A stretch of 64,000 bases of DNA, from positions 1 to 64,000 of the forward strand of contig CAVYAT010000004.1 of assembly GCA_963766605.1 (NCBI GenBank), in the 5' to 3' direction. The DNA comes from AC-49 sp963766605 (lineage in GTDB: Bacteria; Actinomycetota; Thermoleophilia; Solirubrobacterales; Solirubrobacteraceae). A program made the position numbers and the translations under genes. Shown here piece after piece: positions 44,805 through 53,049 of the stretch (within the stretch, counting starts at the first letter, position 1; every line of letters begins with the position of its first letter). Under the pieces are notes generated by a model. That model was not told the origin of the DNA, made no database searches, and worked only from the letters and a program-made list of their open reading frames with translations.

Positions 44805-46523
44805 ATGCGTCGCCGCCGACTGGGCACCGCGCTGGTCGCCGCGGGCGCCGTCGCGATCGTCCTCACGCTGGTGGCCTGGGCGGCCGGCGCCATGAACGGG
44901 CCGGAACGATCGAGCGTCGACGCGCGCTTCTCGATCCGCGGCACCCAGGCAACTCCTCGCGCCGTCGCCGTGGTCGGGATCGACGCCAAGACGCTCAAAG
45001 CGCTCCCGACGTTTCCGTTCTCGCGCAGGTATCACGCCCAGATGATCCGCCGCCTGGTCGCCGACGGGGCCAAGGTCATCGCCTACGACGTTCAGTTCAC
45101 CGAGCCGAGCCCCGACCGGCACGCGGACGCCGAGCTGGGCCAGGCGGCGCAGGATGCGGCGCCGCGAGTGGTGCTCGCCGACGACGAGCCCAGCGCGGAC
45201 GGGAAGACGAACGTGTTCGGCGGCGCGTCGTACCCGGGCAAGCGCGTCGGCGGTACGTCCACCGACCCGGACCCCGACGGCGTGCTGCGCCGCTTCCCGT
45301 ATTCGATCGGCGGCCTCACCGACTTCGCGGTCGTGGCCGCGCAGGCCGCCGGCCACCCGGTCTCGCGGACGGCGTTCGGCCCAGGCCGCGCCTGGATCGA
45401 CTTCCTCGGCCCCCTGAGAACCGTTCCGACCGTTTCGTTCATCGACGTCCTGCACGGCCGGCACGCGGGGTTGCTGCGCGGGCGGATCGTCGTCGTCGGG
45501 GCGACGGCGACCGACCTGCAGGACATCCATGCGACGCCGACTTCGCCCGCGATGCCCGGCCCCGAGTACCAGGCCACGAAGATCGCGACGCTGCTCAACG
45601 GCCTGCCGTTGCAGTCGAGCGGCGGCGGGGTCACGTTCGTGCTGATCGTCCTGCTCGGCATGGCTGCGCCGCTGGTGGCATGGCGATTCGGCACGCTCGC
45701 AGCGGTCCTCGCCGCGGTCGGCCTCGGCCTTCTGTTCGCCGTCGCGACGCAGGTCGCGTTCGACGACGGGCGGATCGTGTTCTTCACGCTACCGCTGCTC
45801 GCGCTGCTGCTCGGCACGATCGGCGCGGTCGCTGTGACCGGCTTCATCGCCGCGCTCGAACGCGAGCACACGCGCACACTGTTCTCGCGCTTCGTCCCCG
45901 CCGCCGTCGTCGATCAGGTGCTTGCGCAGACGGGCGATGGGGTCCGGCTCGGGGGCAAGCTGGCCGAGGTCACGGTTCTGTTCTGTGACCTGCGCGGATC
46001 GACGCCGCTCGTCGAGGCGCTCGGCGCGAGTCGCGGGATCGAGGTCGTCAACCGCTACCTGACGGCGATGACCGAGGCGATCCTCGCCCACGGTGGCACG
46101 CTCGCCGGGTTCCGCGGCGACGGTCTGATGGCCGTCTTCGGCGCGCCGCTCGAGCAGCCCGACCACGCGCGCCGCGCCGTCGAGGCGGCGCACGAGATGG
46201 CCGGCGAGAAGCTCGAGAAGGTCAATCGCTGGGTCCGCGGCGAGGAGATCGGCGACGACCTCGACATCGGCGTCGGCATCTGCTCGGGTGTCGTGATGGC
46301 CGGCAACGTCGGCTCCGAGGAGCGGATGGAGTTCACGGTCGTCGGGATGACCGCGAATATCGCCGCGCGCCTGGAGCCGATGACCAAGGGCACGCCGCAC
46401 CGGATCTTCATGGCCGACACGACCTACGCGCTGCTTGGTGGCGCCGGCGGCGGAATGCAGGAGATCGGCGACCTCGAGGTGCGCGGAGCGCGCGCGCCGG
46501 TCAAGGTCTGGGCGCCCGCGTGA
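44805..46523 (+). CDS. CHASE2-domain class III adenylate cyclase
   Basis: This is a 572-residue membrane cyclase: N-terminal helix (8-30), extracytoplasmic CHASE2 sensor (about 35-265, VVGIDAKTLKALPTFPFSR, VIAYDVQFTEPSPDRHAD, GRIVVVGATATDLQDIHATP), three helices (about 275-345) and a class III cyclase domain (about 375-545). Metal-binding Asp lie in VLFCDLRGST and FRGDGLMAVFGAP, the transition-state Asn/Arg in TANIAARLE, and Thr in FTVVG where adenylate cyclases have Thr or Asp. The purine-contacting Lys before the second Asp is Gly here (GFRGD). It probably makes cAMP for the nearby Crp protein. Its 3' end overlaps the convergent GNAT gene by 23 bases. Confidence 0.9.
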   Translation: MRRRRLGTALVAAGAVAIVLTLVAWAAGAMNGPERSSVDARFSIRGTQATPRAVAVVGIDAKTLKALPTFPFSRRYHAQMIRRLVADGAKVIAYDVQFTEPSPDRHADAELGQAAQDAAPRVVLADDEPSADGKTNVFGGASYPGKRVGGTSTDPDPDGVLRRFPYSIGGLTDFAVVAAQAAGHPVSRTAFGPGRAWIDFLGPLRTVPTVSFIDVLHGRHAGLLRGRIVVVGATATDLQDIHATPTSPAMPGPEYQATKIATLLNGLPLQSSGGGVTFVLIVLLGMAAPLVAWRFGTLAAVLAAVGLGLLFAVATQVAFDDGRIVFFTLPLLALLLGTIGAVAVTGFIAALEREHTRTLFSRFVPAAVVDQVLAQTGDGVRLGGKLAEVTVLFCDLRGSTPLVEALGASRGIEVVNRYLTAMTEAILAHGGTLAGFRGDGLMAVFGAPLEQPDHARRAVEAAHEMAGEKLEKVNRWVRGEEIGDDLDIGVGICSGVVMAGNVGSEERMEFTVVGMTANIAARLEPMTKGTPHRIFMADTTYALLGGAGGGMQEIGDLEVRGARAPVKVWAPA

Positions 46524-47055
46524 GGGCGAAGACGACGACGTCGCACGGGCCGTGCTTGCCGATCTCGCGGCCGTGGACGACGCCCTCGCGCGTCGCGCCG
46601 GCTGCGGCCGCGACTGCCTGCGAGGCGACGTTGTCGACGTGGACGGCGATCTCGATCCGCGCCAGCGCCAGCGGCCCGAGCGCGTAACCGGCCAGCAGAC
46701 GGACGGCCCGCGTCGCGACGCCGCGCCGGCGCGCCCCGGCGGCGACCCAGTAGCCGATCTCCCCGAACCGGCGCTCCCAGTTGAGCTTGTGCAGGCCGAC
46801 CGAGCCCAGCAGCGTCCCGTCACCGGCGTCGACGACGGCGAATTCGAGCGACTGGCCGGCGCGACGGCGGGCGTCGCTCGAGCCGATGAACTCGCGCCCG
46901 TCGCGCTCGGTGTAGTCGTCGGGCACCGTCGTCCAGCGGGGGATCTCGGGATCGCGTAGCAACGGGGCGGCCTCGGGCACGTCGTCCAGGCGCCACGGGC
47001 GCAGGACGATGTCGCCATCGGTCAGCGGCGGGTCGGGCAGCGGGATCTCCGGCAC
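46501..47055 (-). CDS. GNAT-family N-acetyltransferase (RimJ-like)
   Basis: This 184-residue acetyltransferase begins after the GTG at 47055 with LRPWRLDDVPEAAPLL. The acetyl-CoA loop is in GYWVAAGARRRGVATRAVRLL, followed by IEIAVHVDNVASQAVAAAAGATREG. The RimJ/RimL-type layout suggests acetylation of a protein N-terminus or a small amine. A longer upstream frame lacks a start of quality. The gene is convergent with the cyclase (23-base overlap). Confidence 0.85.
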   Translation of the reverse strand: MPEIPLPDPPLTDGDIVLRPWRLDDVPEAAPLLRDPEIPRWTTVPDDYTERDGREFIGSSDARRRAGQSLEFAVVDAGDGTLLGSVGLHKLNWERRFGEIGYWVAAGARRRGVATRAVRLLAGYALGPLALARIEIAVHVDNVASQAVAAAAGATREGVVHGREIGKHGPCDVVVFALTRAPRP

Positions 47056-47065
47056 GGGCCGGACG

Positions 47066-48340
47066 CTAGCGTCCTGGCAGGGACGCCAGCCGGCGCTGCA
47101 GCCCGGCGCGCTGCACATCGTTGGCGCTCAGCGCGATCGCGCGCTCGTAGGCGCGCTGCGCTGCAGCCTCCTCGCCCGCGTTGCGCAGCAGCTCGGCGTG
47201 TGCGGCGTGCAGCGGCTGGTAGCCCTCGAGCGCCGCGTCCTCCAGCAGCGGCGCCAGGTGGTCGAGGCCGCTCTGCGCCCCGTGGGCGCGGCCCAGCGCG
47301 ACGGCGCGGTTGACCTCGATCACGCCCGACGGCGTCAGTGCGGCGAGCATCTCGTACAGCTCGGCGATCTGCGGCCAGTCGGTCTCCTGCGGCGACGGCG
47401 CCATCACATGCAGCGAGGCGATCGCCGCCTGCAGTTGGTAGGGCCCGATCTGCCGCTGCGCCATCGCCCGGCTCAGCGTCATGTGGCCCTCGCGGATGCG
47501 CCCCTGGTCCCACAGCGCGCGGTCCTGCTCGTCGAGCGTGACGGCGTTGCCGTGCGCGTCGGTGCGCGCTTCGCGGCGGCCGTCGATCAGCAGCATCAGT
47601 GCCAGCAGGCCGAGGGTCTCGGCGTCGTCGGGCATCAGGCCGGCCAGCAGCCGCGCCAGCCGGATCGCCTCGCTGCACAGCTCGCCGCGCAGCAGCGACG
47701 CGCCCTGCGTCGCGTCGTAACCCTCGTTGAAGATCAGGTACAGCACCGCCAGCACGCCGTCGCGTCGCTCCACGAGCGCCTCGTCGGGCGGGACGCGATA
47801 CGGGATCGCCGCGTCGGCGATCTTGCGCTTGGCGCGCACCAGCCGCTGCGCCATCGTCGCCTCGCTGACCAGGTACGCGCGCGCGATCTCGGCCGTGCTC
47901 AGCCCGCCGAGCATCCGCAGCGTCAGCGCGACCCGCGCCGCGGGCGCGAGCGCCGGGTGACAGCACGTGAAGATCAGCGCCAGGCGGTCGTCGGTCAGGG
48001 CGGAGGTGTCGGTCGGGTCGGCGTCCACGGTCTCGGTCTCGGTCAGATCGCGCAGCCGCGCGACGCGGTCGGCGAGCGTACGGTCGCGACGCAGGCGGTC
48101 GATCGCCCTGCGCCGCGCGGTGACGGTGATCCACGCGGCCGGGTTGTCGGGCACCCCGTCGCGCGGCCAGGCCGCGATCGCCGCGGCGAACGCGTCCTGG
48201 ACCGCATCCTCGGCGAGCTGGAAGTCGCCGACGCGGCGGATCAGCGTCGCCAGGACCTTTGGGCCCTCGTCGCGGAAGGCGCGTTCGGCGGCGGCGGCCG
48301 GTACGTGTGCGTCCGCCCGCCGCCCGCCGCGCGCGCTCAT
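47066..48340 (-). CDS. ECF sigma factor with TPR-like C-terminus (ECF42 / DUF6596 type)
   Basis: This 424-residue protein has sigma-2 (LATLIRRVGDFQLAEDAVQDAF, DNPAAWITVTARRRAIDRLRR) and sigma-4 (CHPALAPAARVALTLRMLGGLSTAEIARAYL, MAQRLVRAKRKI) regions. A roughly 200-residue helical extension follows, with the DUF6596 signature VLYLIFNEGYDA. ECF42 factors are linked to YCII/DGPF proteins and have no anti-sigma; the C-terminal domain is needed for activity. The ATG overlaps the YCII gene stop. Target promoters usually include its own operon. Confidence 0.9.
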   Translation of the reverse strand: MSARGGRRADAHVPAAAAERAFRDEGPKVLATLIRRVGDFQLAEDAVQDAFAAAIAAWPRDGVPDNPAAWITVTARRRAIDRLRRDRTLADRVARLRDLTETETVDADPTDTSALTDDRLALIFTCCHPALAPAARVALTLRMLGGLSTAEIARAYLVSEATMAQRLVRAKRKIADAAIPYRVPPDEALVERRDGVLAVLYLIFNEGYDATQGASLLRGELCSEAIRLARLLAGLMPDDAETLGLLALMLLIDGRREARTDAHGNAVTLDEQDRALWDQGRIREGHMTLSRAMAQRQIGPYQLQAAIASLHVMAPSPQETDWPQIAELYEMLAALTPSGVIEVNRAVALGRAHGAQSGLDHLAPLLEDAALEGYQPLHAAHAELLRNAGEEAAAQRAYERAIALSANDVQRAGLQRRLASLPGR

Positions 48341-48726
48341 GCGGTGGCGGTTGCCTCGGCGCCGTCGGGAGCCGACATCGCCGACAGGTCCATCAGCGGT
48401 CGCACCTCGACCGAGCCGCGGCCCACCAGCGGCACCTTCGACGCCTGCTCGAGCGCGGTGTCGAGATCGGGCGCGTCGATCAGGTAGTAGCCGTTGATGT
48501 ACTCCTTGGTCTCGGCGAACGGTCCGTCGGTGATCTGCGTCTGGCCGTCGCGGACGCGCACGGTGGTCGCCGTCTCGGTGCCCTGGAGCGGATCGCCGGC
48601 GACGAACAGCCCGGCCGCTTTGAGGCCTTCGGTGTAGGCACCCCACTTCGGGTGCTCGGCGCCGATCTCTTCGGGCGTGCGGTCGTCGTCGACGGGGTTG
48701 TAGAGCAGGAGCATGTACTGCGGCAT
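48337..48726 (-). CDS. YCII-related (DGPF-domain) protein
   Basis: This 129-residue protein starts MPQYMLLLYNP after AGGAGG. It contains the DGPF motif (TDGPFAETKEYINGYYLIDAP) of YCII-related proteins, a dimeric ferredoxin-like fold with a His/Asp pair of unclear activity. It is the standard partner gene of ECF42 sigma factors and overlaps the sigma gene by four bases. Likely involved in sensing or stress chemistry; exact function unknown. Confidence 0.88.
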   Translation of the reverse strand: MPQYMLLLYNPVDDDRTPEEIGAEHPKWGAYTEGLKAAGLFVAGDPLQGTETATTVRVRDGQTQITDGPFAETKEYINGYYLIDAPDLDTALEQASKVPLVGRGSVEVRPLMDLSAMSAPDGAEATATA

Positions 48727-48808
48727 CAGGGCCTCCTGGTGATGGGTGGATGCCACGCGGGCGTGGCTGTTCACCTCTACGTCGAACGGGAACCGGCGAT
48801 TTCGACAC

Positions 48809-50614
48809 CTACTTTGGCAGCTTCAGATGTGCGGTCACACGGGCGACGGTCGAGGCGCCGCGGGCATCCGTCGCGTAGATGACGATCAGCGGGCTCAGGC
48901 GCCGGCCGCGGGGCAGCGCAGCGCCGAGGTCGACCAGCACGTGCGCGGTTCCGCCGCGCGTGAACAGGTGTCCGGCCTCGGACCCGACCTCGAGCCGGCC
49001 TCCGGCGTGCGGGATCGAGACGTGGACCCGAACCGTGCCCGACCGTCGCATCCGCACGGCGACCGACACCGAGCGCGCGCCGTGGCCGAGCTTGCGCGAC
49101 ACCTCCACGGCGGGACCCCGGCCCTTGAGCAGGTCCGGCGCGCCGGGCGATTGCACGACCCCGAACAGGTCGTCGTGGCCGAGCAGCTCGGGGGCAGCTC
49201 GCCACGCGATTCGCAGCCGCCCGTCGGCGTCGTAGGTCGCCGCGACGCTGTCGGCCACCGGCGCCAGCCCGCTCACCGCGACCGGCGCGCCGAAGCGGCC
49301 GCCGGGCGGCGCGGTCGACAACAGCACGCGCGCCCCCACCCCGCCGAACGGCGCGTCGACCAGCTGTACCCAGGCGACGGCCGCGCGCCCGTCGGGGGCG
49401 ACCGCGAGCGCCGAGTCGAGGATCAGCGCGTCCCCGGCGCCTGCGGGCACGAGGAACTGTGGCGCGCCGAACGACGCGTCGCCGGCCGGCTTGCGCAGGA
49501 CGGCAAGGTCGTCGGGAAGCCCGGCGAACTCGGAGTCCGGCCCGACGAGGGCGAACACATCGCCGATGTCGTCCATGTCGAGCCCGCTCGTCGCCGGGCC
49601 GTCCTCGACGGCCTTGGCGTACAGCTCGGGGATCGCTGCATACGGTGCCCCGGCCGCGCTCTGCCCGGTCAGCTGGAGTCCGACGTCGCGGCTCTTGCTG
49701 ATCCGCTGGTAGAAGATCACGTGGCGGCCCGTGCCGCCATGGGCGAAGTGCACCAGGCCGACGGCGCCCTGGCCGGTCGGGCCCGGCTGGGCGAGCGTCT
49801 GCGGCGCTCCGAACGGTGCGCCGGGCGGCGCCTGACTGACCTGGACCGTCGAGTCGCGACCGGCGTCGGCGACCAGCGTCCACGCGACCTCGGCGCTGCC
49901 ATCGGGGTCGGCCACGACGTCGGGCGCGACGATCACCCGGTCGCGCCCGTGCGCGTGGTCGACCGTGCCCGGGCCGCCGAGCAGCTGCGGCGGCGAGAAC
50001 GTGCCGTCGGCGGCCCGCCGCGCGGCGTAGACCACGAACGCCGGGTCACTGGCCTTCGCGCCCGGCGCCAGCGCCAGCCATGCGACGACGGAGCCGCCGT
50101 CGGGGAACGCGGCGGCGCGCGCGCCCAGGCCGGTCGCGTCGGGGACGGCGGCCGACGGTGAGCCGAGCCGGTTGACGTACAGCGCGCCGACCTCGCTGAT
50201 CGGCGGCGGCTCGTCGAGCGCCAGCGGCGCCTCGGAGTTCGCGGTCCCGACGACCGTCGATCCGCTGGAGTCGAGCGCCGGGCAGCTGGCGAACGCGTTG
50301 GCCGGGCCGATCAGCTGCCCGCCATGAGGCCCGGTGGTGTCGAACGACTCGAGGTGTGCGCTGGTGAAGACTCGCTCCTTGGGCCGCAGCTCCGTCTTGT
50401 CGACCTGCGTCCACGCGACCGCGTTGCCGGCCAGCGAGAAGCACACGACGACGCCGTTGTCGCTGTTGACGGCCCCGGCCGGTGGCGGGTTTCGGACCAG
50501 GGTGATCGGTGCGCTGAAACCGGGGGCCGCGTGGGCCGGGGCGGCGACGACGACGACGCACACCAGCACCGCAAGCGCCGCAATGCAAAAACTCTGGCGG
50601 CGTTGAGCGTTCAC
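48809..50614 (-). CDS. exported propeller-like protein of unknown function
   Basis: This 601-residue exported protein has a signal peptide (CIAALAVLVCVVVVAAPAHA) and repeated 60-70 residue beta units of the kind seen in beta-propellers. Each has a W-rich strand and an FGAP turn (VAWTQVDK, VAWLALAPG, AWTLVADAGRD, PFGAPQTL, SFGAPQFL, RFGAPVAV, IAWRAAPE). The C-terminal 110 residues form an Ig-like end. Such proteins are typical of Solirubrobacterales-like genomes. No enzymatic residues recognised. Confidence 0.7.
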   Translation of the reverse strand: MNAQRRQSFCIAALAVLVCVVVVAAPAHAAPGFSAPITLVRNPPPAGAVNSDNGVVVCFSLAGNAVAWTQVDKTELRPKERVFTSAHLESFDTTGPHGGQLIGPANAFASCPALDSSGSTVVGTANSEAPLALDEPPPISEVGALYVNRLGSPSAAVPDATGLGARAAAFPDGGSVVAWLALAPGAKASDPAFVVYAARRAADGTFSPPQLLGGPGTVDHAHGRDRVIVAPDVVADPDGSAEVAWTLVADAGRDSTVQVSQAPPGAPFGAPQTLAQPGPTGQGAVGLVHFAHGGTGRHVIFYQRISKSRDVGLQLTGQSAAGAPYAAIPELYAKAVEDGPATSGLDMDDIGDVFALVGPDSEFAGLPDDLAVLRKPAGDASFGAPQFLVPAGAGDALILDSALAVAPDGRAAVAWVQLVDAPFGGVGARVLLSTAPPGGRFGAPVAVSGLAPVADSVAATYDADGRLRIAWRAAPELLGHDDLFGVVQSPGAPDLLKGRGPAVEVSRKLGHGARSVSVAVRMRRSGTVRVHVSIPHAGGRLEVGSEAGHLFTRGGTAHVLVDLGAALPRGRRLSPLIVIYATDARGASTVARVTAHLKLPK

Positions 50615-50664
50615 GGGGCGGGCACTCTACGCGCCCGCCCCGCGGACCACAATCGGTGAAGCGG

Positions 50665-51774
50665 CTAGCCGGCGGTCGCCAGAACTTCGTCGGCGACGCG
50701 GTCGGTCGCCCCGGCGTGCCCACCGAGCAGGCGGCGCGAGAGCTGCGCCCGGCGGTAGTACCACGGCGCGTCGTGCTCCCATGTCGCGCCGATGCCGCCG
50801 TGGACGGCGATCATCTCGCGCGTCGCGTAGTCGAGCGCGTTGCCGGCGGCCGAACGCGCGGCGCTGGCCGCGAGCGCGAACTCGTCGGGGCCCTTGTCGC
50901 CCGCCCAGCCCGCGTACAACAGCAGCGAGCGGCCGATCTCCTGCAGTCGCAGGATCTCGACGAGCCCGTGCTTGATCGCCTGGTATGAGCCGATCGGACG
51001 CCCGAACGTGAAGCGTTCCTTCGCGTAGGCGACGCTGATCTCGAGCACCTGTTCGACCGTGCCGACCGACTCCGCGGCCAGTAGCGCCTGCGTGATGTAC
51101 CACGCGCGCTCGATCTCGTCGCGGCCGACGTCGAGCTTCGTGCCAGTGACGCCGTCGAGCTTGACGTGACCGAGCGAGCGGGTCAGGTCGTAGCGGCGGG
51201 TCTCCTCTACCTCGGCCCCCTCGACGGCGAGCGCGACCGGATCGCCCGACTCGTCGACGGCGATGACGACGATCACGTCGGCCCCGGGAGCGTCGGGCAC
51301 CCACGCCACCTCGCCCGACAGGGTGCCGTCGGCGCCGACCTGCGGCGCGACCGCGCGGTGCAGGCCACTGGGGGCGTCGGTCGTCCAGCGATCCTCGATC
51401 GCGCTGGGAGGCTGCGCGCCGGCGAACGCCGCGCGCAGCTCGCCGCTGGCGATGTCGGCGATCCGCGCGTAGCCGCCGAGGTCGAGCAGCAGCGACGCGG
51501 GTACGTGGCCCAGCAGCCCGATTCCCGCGAGCTTGCGCCCCGACTCCTGGGTGACCAGCATCGCGTCGAAGACGCCGAGCCCGGCGCCGCCGGACTCGTC
51601 ACGCACCAGCAGCCCGGGCCAGCCGGCGTCCTTGGCCGTCGGCCACAGGTCCGGCAGCGCCGAGGGGCCCTCGTCGCCCGCTTCGCGCGCCGCGGAGACG
51701 GTGTCGAACCGAGACAGCGCCCCGCGGGCGGCCTCGCGCAGGAACTCCTGCTCGTCGGAGAGTGAGACGTCCAT
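50665..51774 (-). CDS. acyl-CoA dehydrogenase, smaller subunit-like
   Basis: This 369-residue acyl-CoA dehydrogenase-fold protein contains LSDEQEFLREAARGALSRF, ESVGTVEQVLEISVAYAKERFTFGRPIGSYQAIKH and VHGGIGATWEHDAPWYYRRA. It is shorter than usual and the mid beta-domain is divergent, as in the smaller partner of heterotetrameric ACADs used for steroid side chains in actinobacteria. Its start overlaps the stop of the next ACAD (TGATG), supporting a two-subunit enzyme. Substrate unknown. Confidence 0.87.
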   Translation of the reverse strand: MDVSLSDEQEFLREAARGALSRFDTVSAAREAGDEGPSALPDLWPTAKDAGWPGLLVRDESGGAGLGVFDAMLVTQESGRKLAGIGLLGHVPASLLLDLGGYARIADIASGELRAAFAGAQPPSAIEDRWTTDAPSGLHRAVAPQVGADGTLSGEVAWVPDAPGADVIVVIAVDESGDPVALAVEGAEVEETRRYDLTRSLGHVKLDGVTGTKLDVGRDEIERAWYITQALLAAESVGTVEQVLEISVAYAKERFTFGRPIGSYQAIKHGLVEILRLQEIGRSLLLYAGWAGDKGPDEFALAASAARSAAGNALDYATREMIAVHGGIGATWEHDAPWYYRRAQLSRRLLGGHAGATDRVADEVLATAG

Positions 51775-52988
51775 CAGGCGTTCACCGCCTCGCGCTCCTT
51801 GGCCCGCAACTCGCTGAACGGCAGCCCCTTGTCCAGGCGCGGCTCAGGCGGCAGTCCGAGCACGCGCTCGCCGACCGTGTTGCGCAGGATCTCGTCGGTC
51901 CCGCCGGCCGACTTCAGGCCGGGAAGGAACGAGATCATGTAGCCCCAGCGGTTGTCGTTGTCGAGCGCCTCGGGGCCGATCACGTCGGCGATCAGGTCGC
52001 CGGCCGCGATCGCCGAGTTGACGATCGTGATCTTCGCCAGGCCCGACTCGGGACCGGGGATCTGGCCCTTCTGGAGCATGGTCAGCGTCCGGTAGCTCAT
52101 GAACCGGATCGAGATCAGGTCGGCGGCCAGGCGGCCGAGTCGCTGGCGCACGTCGGGGTCGCGCCGCGCGTACTCGTCGGCGCCGAGCACCTCGGCGAAG
52201 TCCGACTCGCGGTAGCCGGAGCCGGAGCCGATCGTCAGGCGCTCGAACATCAGCGTCGTCAGGGCCGTGCCCCAGCCGCCGTTGACGGGGCCGACGACCG
52301 CGTCGGCGTCGAGCTTGACGTCGTCGAAGAAGACCTCGTTGAACTCGGCCTCGCCGGAGATCTGGCGCAGGCCGCGCACCGTCACGCCCTCGGCGTCCAT
52401 CGGGACGATGAACATCGTCAGCCCCTGGTGCTTGGTCACCGACGGGTCGGTGCGTGCGAGCAGCAGGCCGTAGGAGGCGAACTGCGCGTTGGTCGTCCAC
52501 ACCTTCTGGCCGTTGAGGACCCAGCCGCCGTCGTCGTGCTGGACGGCGCGGCTCTGGATGCCGGCAAGGTCGGAGCCGGCGGCCGGCTCGGAGAACAGCT
52601 GGCACCAGACCTCGTCGCCGTGGAGCATCGGGCCGAGGTAGCGCGTCTTCTGCTCCTCGGTGCCGTGGGCGATGATCGTCGGGCCGAGCATTCCGACGCC
52701 GATGATGTCCAGGATCCCCGGGACCTCGGCGCGGGCGATCTCCTGGTTGACGGTGACCGATTCGATCGGGCCGAGGCCCTGGCCGCCGTATTCCCTGGGC
52801 CAGGTCACGCCGGCCAGCCCGCCCTCGGCCAGTTTGCCCTGCCATGTGCGCCGCTTGGCGAGCAGGTCGGGATCTTCATCGCGCGCGCCGCGGCCCGGCA
52901 GGTGGGGCGCTTGCGACTTGTGCTCGTCGAGCCATGCGCGCACCGTGGCGCGGTACTCGGCCTGTTCTGGGGTGTCGTCGAGGTCCAC
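51774..52988 (-). CDS. acyl-CoA dehydrogenase, larger subunit-like
   Basis: This 404-residue FAD enzyme starts at GTG 52988 with AAGGAG five bases before it. It contains WPREYGGQGLGPIES, QLFSEPAAGSDLAGIQSRA, NGQKVWTTNAQFASYG and the C-terminal SAGGTDEILRNTVGERVLGLPPEPR, typical of the FadE group used for branched or steroid acyl-CoAs. It catalyses alpha,beta-desaturation with electron transfer flavoprotein. It overlaps the smaller ACAD and probably forms an alpha2-beta2 complex with it (inference from known actinobacterial ACAD pairs). A longer upstream frame is spurious. Confidence 0.9.
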   Translation of the reverse strand: MDLDDTPEQAEYRATVRAWLDEHKSQAPHLPGRGARDEDPDLLAKRRTWQGKLAEGGLAGVTWPREYGGQGLGPIESVTVNQEIARAEVPGILDIIGVGMLGPTIIAHGTEEQKTRYLGPMLHGDEVWCQLFSEPAAGSDLAGIQSRAVQHDDGGWVLNGQKVWTTNAQFASYGLLLARTDPSVTKHQGLTMFIVPMDAEGVTVRGLRQISGEAEFNEVFFDDVKLDADAVVGPVNGGWGTALTTLMFERLTIGSGSGYRESDFAEVLGADEYARRDPDVRQRLGRLAADLISIRFMSYRTLTMLQKGQIPGPESGLAKITIVNSAIAAGDLIADVIGPEALDNDNRWGYMISFLPGLKSAGGTDEILRNTVGERVLGLPPEPRLDKGLPFSELRAKEREAVNA

Positions 52989-53049
52989 AAAAACTCCTTG
53001 GCTGACCAGCCAGTCGGTTGAGGCGGATTCTAGCTGCGACCGGCCGTTC

